This document shows, one piece after another, positions 1 through 6,406 of a stretch of 64,000 bases of DNA; the first letter of the stretch is position 1, and each line of letters begins with the position of its first letter. Where the stretch lies: the NCBI GenBank assembly GCA_017619375.1, contig JAFZSL010000067.1, positions 1 through 64,000 of the forward strand, given 5' to 3'. The stretch comes from Prevotella sp. Lineage in GTDB: Bacteria > Bacteroidota > Bacteroidia > Bacteroidales > Bacteroidaceae. The translations under genes and the position numbers were made by a program. The notes beneath the pieces are model-generated. The model searched no databases and was not told where the DNA came from. It worked only from the letters and a program-made list of their open reading frames with translations.

Positions 1-742
1 CTTCCACCTGTTTGGCATTCATCCGTCGAAGTGCAATCTTGGCAAGGCTGCTCTGGACGATGTATGCCATATGGACATCTTCTCCAGGCTCAATCTGTCG
101 ATAGACCGTTTCTGCCGAATCGAGCATGTTGAGGCTGAGATAACTGCGAGCGAGAACCTGTAACGTACCAGGTCGCAGGTGGTCTGTTGCCATGGTTTCC
201 GCATGACGGGCATGGTCGACAGCCAGACGATAGTCTTCTTTTGCCCATGCTATGTTCGCAAGACTGGTGAGCGTCTGGCACATCAGGTCGGTCATCTGGT
301 TTTTCTCAGCTATGGCGTATGCTTTGTTGATGAACCCGAGTGCTTCATCGAAGGTTCCCTCTTTAATGAAAGCCACTTGTGCTGCGTATGTACCGGCATA
401 ATCCATCAGAATGACATGGTTTCGCTCATCGTCAGGATGCTGCTCGTAAATGGTCAGGGCTTTCATCATTTGTCTCAATGCCTCCTCCGGATTGCTCTGC
501 GACAATGATTCCGCCAACCGCTGGTATGCGATATAACAGGTGTGCCAATCCTCAGACGCTTCTGCCAGATGGATGGTTTTCCGAAGCAAGGTCTCACCCA
601 AGCGGATGCTGTCGTTGTTCAAAGCTGTCTCTGCCTCCTCCAGACAACTTTTTGCCGTCTGTGAATCTGCCTCCTTATGAGACGGACCACAAGCAATCAT
701 CAGAATGCCTATAATAAATATGTATATTGACTTCGAATGCAT
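1..742 (-). CDS. TPR-repeat lipoprotein, 3' end outside the window
   Basis: The start codon is at 742 and the frame stays open to base 1, so only the first 247 or so residues are visible. The N-terminus is a lipoprotein signal (hydrophobic stretch ending in IGILMIAC, Cys 18). After it come helical pairs with TPR character, such as the segments around CYIAYQRLAESL, EALGFINKAYAIAEK and QVLARSYLSLNMLDSAETVYRQ. Bacteroidota have many exported TPR proteins of this kind; longer ones continue into a transmembrane helix and a LuxR-type DNA-binding domain, but that part is not in view. A TAACTTTG -7 element (minus strand, 762-769) lies 20 bp before the start, without a good -33 partner. TPR lipoprotein is secure; the exact role is unknown. 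Confidence 0.7.
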   Translation of the reverse strand, partial: MHSKSIYIFIIGILMIACGPSHKEADSQTAKSCLEEAETALNNDSIRLGETLLRKTIHLAEASEDWHTCYIAYQRLAESLSQSNPEEALRQMMKALTIYEQHPDDERNHVILMDYAGTYAAQVAFIKEGTFDEALGFINKAYAIAEKNQMTDLMCQTLTSLANIAWAKEDYRLAVDHARHAETMATDHLRPGTLQVLARSYLSLNMLDSAETVYRQIEPGEDVHMAYIVQSSLAKIALRRMNAKQVE

Positions 743-769
743 AATGAATAATTCTCGGTTGCAAAGTTA

Positions 770-1260
770 CGTTGTTTTTTCGATAGTTGTATCAGTTTCC
801 TATGGAAAATAAGCAAATAAGGATAAACTGTAAATTTCTAAAAACCAAAGCATTATAAAAAGTAGAGCGTCATAGCCTATGGAAAATTACCCTTCGTCAG
901 GTGTGTTAGGCATTGGAAGTGGGCATGGATGCCAGCTCCCGTGTGAGCAGAAGAATCAAACCTGTCCTTGCGATTCTGAATTGCCTTACAGTTGAACAAC
1001 AGCAAAAATAGAGTTTGAATTATGAGTTCTCATTCTTCATAGTTGTTTTTTAATCACGGGACGGAGTTGCAGGCTGCGAGGATGATAATGACGACGATGA
1101 TATGAATCGCGGGGACGGAGATTTTAATATGGTTTATGGGGACGGACTGACCACCAGGGAAGAAACATGATTCGATATCGCTTTTCTAGCAACACCAATC
1201 CTAGGTTATCTGTTGGCATAGTAAAATACGAAACCACCCTCAGCAAAAAAATTATTTCGT
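770..1260. other. Intergenic stretch with degenerate GGGACGGA repeats
   Basis: No gene is supported here. The stretch is AT-rich and has stops in all frames apart from short runs. Three copies of a GGGACGGA core occur, at about 1058, 1112 and 1137, the first two preceded by a similar AATCACG / AATCGCG. The sequence looks like spacer or decayed DNA bordering the mobile module to the right. Confidence 0.4.
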
Positions 1261-1270
1261 ATATTACCCC

Positions 1271-1491
1271 TGTGGCATTTGTGGCATCTGTGGCAATGAG
1301 TATAAATGATTGATAATCAATGACAATATCTTTTTCTTTATCTTGTAGATATATATAAAATGCCACACTAATGCAACATAATCACTCTCCCTGTCGGTGA
1401 GATGCCACAAAGTGCCACATACATGCCACAACGGAAATGCGATTTATCTCGCTGATTATCAGCGATGCCACACGATGCCACAAATGCCACA
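1271..1491. repeat. Iteron-like cluster of ten TGCCACA/TGTGGCA heptamers
   Basis: Three TGTGGCA copies start at 1271, 1280 and 1289, exactly 9 bp apart. Seven copies in the opposite orientation (TGCCACA) start at 1361, 1403, 1413, 1424, 1466, 1476 and 1485, mostly 9 to 11 bp apart. The oppositely oriented groups flank about 65 bp of very AT-rich DNA (1297-1360) that contains the small palindrome ATTGATAATCAAT. Evenly phased repeats beside an AT-rich segment are the layout of an iteron-type replication origin or of a multi-site operator. It lies just downstream of the primase-like ORF and the ParA gene, consistent with a replication or partition module. What binds it is unknown. Confidence 0.6.
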
Positions 1492-1572
1492 CCACTTTTT
1501 TCGGATTTCGTGTTTTTTGAAAGCAAAGAGAAAAGGACAGCCGTCCATCGACAGCTGCCCTTTTCCATGATT

Positions 1573-1953
1573 TCAGAACGGTGCTTCTTCATCCTCCGCT
1601 TTTGGCATCCCCCCATCCACCTGCTCCTCCGTCAGGGAATCAAGGTTGATGTCATATTTCTCACATACCATCTCATAGTCGAAACAGAGGGGGCGGTCCT
1701 TCTGCCATAGGGTATGGTAACTCATCTTGCCGCCATCCGTCACCTGCTCCTGCACCGGCGTTCCGCTCGGGGTGAACTTCCGGAACCGTTCTGCCGCCGT
1801 GGCCTGGCCATAGTATTCAGGGGTTGCCTGCAAATAGTGCAGGATGGATTCGGAGGGCAACAGACGGGCCTTCAGGCTGATGCCATAGCCGGAAACCACC
1901 TCTGCCAGGTCGACCCTGTCCATGATGTCGTCTATGTATTGTTTGTCTATCAT
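1573..1953 (-). CDS. Short protein with primase-like N-terminus (probable remnant)
   Basis: A 126-residue protein. The first 28 residues (IDDIMDRVDLAEVVSGYGIS) resemble the beginning of CHC2-type DNA primases, but the zinc-binding cysteines and histidine that should follow are absent. The remainder (about 30-126) has a different character and recalls the small C-terminal domains of Bacteroidota mobile-element helicase/VirE-like proteins. One reading is an internal deletion that fused the two ends of a larger replication protein; another is an uncharacterised small protein. It is the last gene of the ParA module, 57 bp after the DUF3408 gene and directly before the TGCCACA cluster. Coding is plausible; the function is not established. 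Confidence 0.45.
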   Translation of the reverse strand: MIDKQYIDDIMDRVDLAEVVSGYGISLKARLLPSESILHYLQATPEYYGQATAAERFRKFTPSGTPVQEQVTDGGKMSYHTLWQKDRPLCFDYEMVCEKYDINLDSLTEEQVDGGMPKAEDEEAPF

Positions 1954-2010
1954 AATTTCAAAATTATAGAATTGAACAAATATATTATATACTTATATAC
2001 AGAGAATGAC

Positions 2011-2382
2011 CTAAATGGAACCAAGTTCCCTCTGGTGCTCTTCGATGAAGGCGACAATCATCGCGGCAGCGAGGGCACGGATGGGGATGTTTGCTCTTGC
2101 GTTGGCGCGTATCAGCTCAATCCGTTTCTTCACCTCAGTGGGAATCCACACGGCTGAGCCTTGTCCCTTCACTCCCGTAAACTCGTCAAGGCCATCGATG
2201 AACCTGCGCCATTCCCTGGAGGCGGTGGTGGGTGATGCCGTTGCTTCGGGGGAGTCTTCTTTTCCACCACTGGCTTGCCCTGTCGTCATCCCCGTCAATT
2301 CCTGCACATCATCGGCAAGGCTCTTCCCGTTTGCCGTCATGGCAAACAAGGGGTTCAAAATCTTGTCATGTTTCTTTTCCAT
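2011..2382 (-). CDS. DUF3408-type conjugative-element protein
   Basis: A 123-residue protein with a disordered, Ser/Thr/Ala-rich N-terminal half and a conserved-looking C-terminal part (about 60-123) containing VWIPTEVKKRIELIRANA and a terminal helix rich in Ala and Ile. This layout matches the DUF3408 family found next to the ParA-like TraA gene in Bacteroides conjugative transposons. It begins 3 bp after the ParA stop codon and is surely co-transcribed with it. The C-terminal part could be a small ribbon-helix-helix-like DNA-binding fold, by analogy only. The family assignment is from memory of the context and sequence style. Confidence 0.6.
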   Translation of the reverse strand: MEKKHDKILNPLFAMTANGKSLADDVQELTGMTTGQASGGKEDSPEATASPTTASREWRRFIDGLDEFTGVKGQGSAVWIPTEVKKRIELIRANARANIPIRALAAAMIVAFIEEHQRELGSI

Positions 2383-2385
2383 AAT

Positions 2386-3036
2386 CTACAGATGTTTGAT
2401 TTCGTCGATGATTCTGTCAAAAGCGTGCTCTACGGCAGCGTGCAGGTATTTGTCGAGAGGTTGGAGTGTGGAGTATCGCTTGATGACCACGCTCTGCTTG
2501 ATTCTGGGGGTGACTGTGCCGAGTCTGCCGAGAATGGAGATTGTCTCCTCCCTCATCTCCAACTCACGCGCCTTGCCTTCTGTCGTGTTGATGCGGTTGG
2601 GAAGGAACACCAGTCTGGCAGAAGTCATCTTCCTGATGACGGCAACGAAGAGCCCTGTGGCGTCGATGGTGTCCACGTCGTATGCCATTGGGATGACAAT
2701 CAGGTCGGCCATGGCGTAGATGACCGAGAGGTTGTTGTCGTTGAGGTTGCCCGGACAGTCGATGACTACGATGCCGTCCTTCCTGCGCAGTTCCTTCAGG
2801 TCTGCCTGCAGCATATCCCTGTCAAGCGTATTGAGCCTGACGATGTCCCATGGAACAGGGCGTTCTGGGGATTCCTGCAACTCACGCTCACGGTGTCTTG
2901 ACAAAGAAGCCTGGAGGTCTGCGTCCGCAGCGGTGACATGGAAGCCCTTCATCATGAGGTATTCACAGAAGTGTGCGCACAGGGTTGTCTTGCCCACACC
3001 ACCTTTTATGTTGGAGAACAGTATGATATGATTCAT
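2386..3036 (-). CDS. ParA/MinD-family ATPase of a conjugative or mobilizable element
   Basis: A 216-residue cytoplasmic ATPase. The deviant Walker A motif KGGVGKTT is at residues 11-18, with its signature lysine near the start. The Walker A' region (AADADLQASLSRHRERE) follows, and a Walker B-like IVVIDCPGNLND lies in the middle. The length fits the short ParA proteins that lack an N-terminal DNA-binding domain. In Bacteroides conjugative transposons such a protein (often called TraA) is encoded just before DUF3408 genes, as here. A plausible job is positioning or segregating the excised element. The gene follows the HTH gene after 85 bp and is probably driven from the promoter near 3534-3563. 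Confidence 0.8.
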   Translation of the reverse strand: MNHIILFSNIKGGVGKTTLCAHFCEYLMMKGFHVTAADADLQASLSRHRERELQESPERPVPWDIVRLNTLDRDMLQADLKELRRKDGIVVIDCPGNLNDNNLSVIYAMADLIVIPMAYDVDTIDATGLFVAVIRKMTSARLVFLPNRINTTEGKARELEMREETISILGRLGTVTPRIKQSVVIKRYSTLQPLDKYLHAAVEHAFDRIIDEIKHL

Positions 3037-3121
3037 CTTTATATAATGTTTTTATGTTATACTTTTATATAATGTATGTGAAGCGCATGGCCCGCACACG
3101 GATGCACGGGCGCATGCAATG

Positions 3122-3505
3122 CTACTTGCCCTCGCGGAGCTTGTTGATGTCGCCGAGACGGTAGAAGATTTTCCTTCCGATCTTGACGGGTAGAAGATAC
3201 CTGTCGTTTTTCCAGTTCCAGAGAGTGGTGGAACTGACTCCGAGTCTTACCATCACCTCCTTCTTCGTCAGAAGGACATCGTCATCCTTCTTGCCGGATT
3301 CCTTGGCGGCGTTTTCTGCGAGGATGCATTGAGAGATTTCGCGGGCGAAAGCGATGGCGCTCTTGTCCGTAAGGGTCAGGGAGATGTGCTTGTCTCCTCT
3401 CGCGATGGCGGCCACGAGTTGTTTTGCGAACAGCTTGCCGTCGTTGCTTGAATCAAAGTAGCCGTCTTGGCCGGCTGAACTTTGCGTTGAAACGAAATTT
3501 TTCAT
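3122..3505 (-). CDS. Helix-turn-helix (excisionase-like) DNA-binding protein
   Basis: A 127-residue protein. The C-terminal 50 residues form a winged-helix/excisionase-like domain: LTKKEVMVRLGVSSTTLWNW is the helix-turn-helix and VKIGRKIFYRLGDINKL the wing and last helix. Residues 20-70 form a separate small alpha/beta unit of unknown role. Proteins of this form act as excisionases or local regulators in Bacteroidota mobile elements. Upstream of the start are three ACGTGG repeats overlapping the -33 element, which suggests the protein controls its own transcription and that of the ParA genes behind it. Confidence 0.65.
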   Translation of the reverse strand: MKNFVSTQSSAGQDGYFDSSNDGKLFAKQLVAAIARGDKHISLTLTDKSAIAFAREISQCILAENAAKESGKKDDDVLLTKKEVMVRLGVSSTTLWNWKNDRYLLPVKIGRKIFYRLGDINKLREGK

Positions 3506-3533
3506 ATTGAATAAATTTAAATATTTCTGACGG

Positions 3534-3579
3534 CAAAGTTCGCCATTTCCCCACGTGGGTCAACGTGGTGCAAACGTGG
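3534..3579 (-). promoter_or_regulatory. Promoter with ACGTGG operator-like triplet
   Basis: On the minus strand a TTG-N19-GAACTTTG promoter is present (-7 at 3534-3541, -33 at 3561-3563). Three direct ACGTGG repeats start at 3553, 3563 and 3574, about one helical turn apart, and the first sits in the palindrome CCCACGTGGG (3550-3559). The repeats overlap the -33 element, an arrangement expected of an operator, possibly for the HTH protein encoded just downstream. Confidence 0.55.
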
Positions 3580-3599
3580 TTTTCTCACAAAAAATGTTA

Positions 3600-3634
3600 A
3601 GCCTCAAAATACTGATTGTCAGCACTTTGAGGCT
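3600..3634 (-). terminator. Possible terminator of the 3.7-4.7 kb gene pair
   Basis: A 9-bp inverted repeat AGCCTCAAA / TTTGAGGCT with a 17-nt loop. Reading the minus strand it is followed by TTAACATTTTTT, a weak U-rich tail. It lies between the end of the unknown gene pair (3698) and the promoter of the HTH-ParA genes. Confidence 0.4.
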
Positions 3635-3697
3635 CTAAATGTCTATTTCAAAAAATCTCGTTTGTGGTATTGACGTAATTTGGCGTGGTAAACAGCC

Positions 3698-4099
3698 TCA
3701 ATCATCATAATACTTGGCAGCGAGAATGGCTTCTTTCAATTCCTTGCAAAACAATTTGTTCATTTTCGCATCACTGCTTTCAGCGTCAAGATAATGAGAC
3801 TTGTAAAAGCCGATGCCTATGTTGCATATGCCCAGCATTTGCTCCTTCCATTCATTTGCCAGACAAACTTCACGAAGGTGGTCTGCAACCTTATGTATGA
3901 GATAGCAAACACGGGTCTTTTCCTTTTTGCGGACGATAATCGGCAAAGGGGCTCTGAGATTGAGAAAGTTGACGAAAGTTGATCCCTCCATGCTTTCGAA
4001 CTGTCTGCCGTTACACAACTTGTATAGTGTCAGGCATAGGCTAAGGCCAACCAAGTCCCTCTGTCTTTGTGTATTCCTAAGAATGGAAGAGCAGCTCAT
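3698..4099 (-). CDS. Unknown protein, partner of the upstream helical protein
   Basis: A 133-residue soluble protein that I do not recognise. It is mixed helical, with a basic, hydrophobic centre (APLPIIVRKKEKTRVCYLIH) and a helical, Lys/Glu-rich C-terminus ending KYYDD. No signal peptide or membrane segment is present. Its start codon overlaps the stop of the preceding gene (ATGA, 4096-4099), and a strong GGAGG lies inside that gene, so the two are translationally coupled and probably act together. Position next to a ParA module and a broken AlbA_2 gene indicates accessory, probably mobile DNA. Confidence 0.5.
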   Translation of the reverse strand: MSCSSILRNTQRQRDLVGLSLCLTLYKLCNGRQFESMEGSTFVNFLNLRAPLPIIVRKKEKTRVCYLIHKVADHLREVCLANEWKEQMLGICNIGIGFYKSHYLDAESSDAKMNKLFCKELKEAILAAKYYDD

Positions 4100-4740
4100 G
4101 CCTCACCTCCTTCCCTGAAGTCGGCAATGTCGGAAATGATGCAACGGGCAATCTCCGACAACCGGGATGTGAGGACATACAGGTATTCCATATCGAAATA
4201 GTACAATCCAGCCAGGGCTTTCTGCTCATTCCGGTATTTTTCAAACAGCTCGTTCACGCTGCTGTGTAGCTTGTTGTATTCAGCCCTAAGACTGTCGCAC
4301 TTCTCGTCCAGGGATTTGAATTCAGGGTCAGAAAAGGGCATATAGTCGAGGCGGTTGCTGATTCCCTGCAACTCCATCCACACCGCATGTGCCATCTCCT
4401 TCATCTCTTCCCACGCCTCCTTGAACGGCTGAAGGTGTGCATTGCAGTCCGCTTTTGTGTCGAATGAGGAAAAGAGCGGTCCTGAGGACTTGTAAATCCC
4501 AATCAGTTCTTCCGCCTCCTTGAGCAGCTGTTGCGCATCCGACAAAAGCAGATTCAGGTCTTTGTCGGCCATGGCCACCGCACAGTCGATGAGGACGTTG
4601 GTGTCCTCGTGCTCCTTGTAGAAAAGCCACAGTTCACGCTTCTCCTCGTAGCTGAGCGCTCGTTCCAGGACATATTTGCCGAGTAAGCCGTTGACTCGCC
4701 TCAGTCCGTTGGTGGTTTTGAGAATCCTGTTTTCTGTCAT
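4096..4740 (-). CDS. Unknown helical, coiled-coil protein
   Basis: A protein of about 214 residues, almost entirely alpha-helical and charged, with heptad-like stretches (LNLLLSDAQQLLKEAEELIG, CDSLRAEYNKLHSSVNELFE). No known domain is recognised. An in-frame ATG lies at 4764, but the one at 4740 is preferred because it comes just after the stop codon of the AlbA_2 remnant and is preceded by GAGTGAGGG. It is coupled by a 4-bp overlap to the 133-residue gene behind it. A scaffold or regulatory partner is possible, but nothing in the sequence fixes a role. Confidence 0.5.
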   Translation of the reverse strand: MTENRILKTTNGLRRVNGLLGKYVLERALSYEEKRELWLFYKEHEDTNVLIDCAVAMADKDLNLLLSDAQQLLKEAEELIGIYKSSGPLFSSFDTKADCNAHLQPFKEAWEEMKEMAHAVWMELQGISNRLDYMPFSDPEFKSLDEKCDSLRAEYNKLHSSVNELFEKYRNEQKALAGLYYFDMEYLYVLTSRLSEIARCIISDIADFREGGEA

Positions 4741-4745
4741 ATCCC

Positions 4746-6230
4746 TCACTCGATGATTTCCCAATAGCCACCTTTAGCAGGGCCGACTCTTCGAAGAACA
4801 CCCTGTTGCCTTAATCTTATAATAATTTTCTGAACACCACTCCGTGACAGCCCCGTTATAGGACACATATCTGTTATGGAAAGTGTTGGGTTGGAGCGAA
4901 TGGCAGAAATAATGGTCTTTTCATTTTTTGTACTACTTTTCATACTACTTTTCGTATTACTTTTCGTATTACTTTTCTGACCACTTTTCTGACCACCTTT
5001 CTGACCACCTTTCTGACCACCTTTAGGCAAGTGGTACGTTATTGAGGAGTACAATATGCTTGTCTCGAAGTCCACAGCTTGTTTTGTCAGCTTTTCCCAA
5101 CGAAGAATTTTATCTATACCATAGCCAGCACTTTCTGAGAGTTTGACATATCGGAACAGATTGATGATGGTTGGATTGCGAGGGAACGATGCGTTCTTGG
5201 TTTTCACCACATCGATACCTACAATGAAACTCCCAGGGTTCTGAAACTCAATACGGTCGTCGAATTTGCGTATCGTCGGATGCATGGGACTGAAATAATC
5301 GGCGTGGGCGCAAAAGTTGACAAGACCCTCAGCAGACAGTACAACTGCGAGTTGTCGTCAGGAGCAAAACCATCTGGCCCGGCTGTGAAAGGATTGTCAA
5401 CATACAATCTTAGTCTCTGATAAATGGCTTGATAGGATTCCCAAATGTTCTCCTGCTCTTGCATCCTGAATGTGTATCGCTCTTCTGCATCTGCGTATGA
5501 TGTGCCTGGAATCTCAATATAGTCTATCCAAAAGTTGCGCACATGTTCCTTCACCACATTGCCCTTGCCAAACATGAGCAACCCACCATAGGTCAGATAA
5601 CCGTTAGAGGTGATGCCTGTTTTTCGGCAGAACATGTCGTCAGGGAGTTCATTATTGGGAGAACTCTCATTGAACTGGCGCATTCTCCTTCTAAACGTAT
5701 CAAGTGAACCTCTATTCAAGTCATCAATGCTTGTTCTTGGGACTTCTATCTCAGAACGGCTGCCGAAAGCCTGGTCACACTGGATGGCCGCAATCTCACC
5801 ATCCGTCGCACGTTGGTCCCCACTTCCGCAACGGATGAATGTGTTTTGTATGTTGTTGTTGAAATAGACAGGCTTAATGCTCGAAGACGGAATCCAAAAG
5901 GCCAACACCTTGTGGCCGTCAATATCATACATCTGTGCTTTGAAGAAGATGACGGTGTTGAATTTCGTCTTTGACCGGAGAGTGCTGATAAAGTCCTGTT
6001 CCATCTTCTCAGGATTGTTGACACCTGTTACAGTAAAGACACTGCCTGTTTTCTTCTTTGTTTCCTTTATGCCAAGCACCACCCATCCACCTGCAGTATT
6101 ACTGAAAGCACTTACAGAATCCCAGACATTCTTTGGCAGTTCGTCAAGGGCTTCTTTGCATTCAAAGTCCTCCCACTCTCAATAACAGCGTTTACTATTA
6201 AAAACTTCGTCGCATCATCATGAAGAAACT
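4746..6230 (-). pseudogene. Broken AlbA_2 (Schlafen-type) putative transcriptional regulator
   Basis: Homology runs through three frames. The AlbA_2 domain (…FECKEALDELPKNVWDSVSAF, then NTAGGWVVLGIK) lies at about 5990-6178 but is opened by a stop codon at 6179-6181, with no ATG before it; the next frame upstream (6182-6232) reads FLIVNAVIES and would join if 4 bases (a GAGT-like unit) were restored. The middle part continues to about 5330, where a 1-base shift moves the reading to a second frame: …GLVNFCAHADYFSPMHPT, the ATPase-like LREALVN region of this family. The C-terminus has eight 4-residue repeats and a winged helix (about 4750-4890). Intact relatives are about 450-500 residues. At least two disabling lesions make this a decaying gene. 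Confidence 0.75.
4926..5021 (-). repeat. Twelve-nucleotide tandem repeat, eight units
   Basis: Eight consecutive 12-nt units encode GGQK (three times), SGQK, SNTK (twice), SSMK and SSTK in the linker before the winged helix of the AlbA_2 remnant. The units drift in sequence from one end to the other, so the array grew by local duplication and then diverged. Such Lys/Gln-rich linkers are common before the C-terminal helix-turn-helix in this family. Confidence 0.85.
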
Positions 6231-6406
6231 ACCTTAAGGGTAAGAATATCATTTTTTCAGACCACTTCCATTATAATCATCATGCCCATTCCCAACTTCC
6301 CATTACTGGATGCATCGGAAGATGATTCATTCAGGTGGATGCTATTGGTAATAATCATAATAGAGCGAACAGAGAAGCCGACCCCACGGAAGTTGTAATC
6401 CAAGAC

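Noticed and set aside
1271-1491. CRISPR array
   Set aside because: Repeats are only 7 bp, occur in both orientations and are separated by 2-3 bases, so there are no spacers.
1124-1616. Small proteins encoded across the TGCCACA cluster
   Set aside because: The frames are made by the repeats themselves and overlap the end of the primase-like gene; there is no start signal.
1-6230. Complete integrative element with integrase, relaxase and att sites
   Set aside because: No integrase, relaxase or conjugation genes are visible and ends cannot be defined; only a partial or decayed module is supported.
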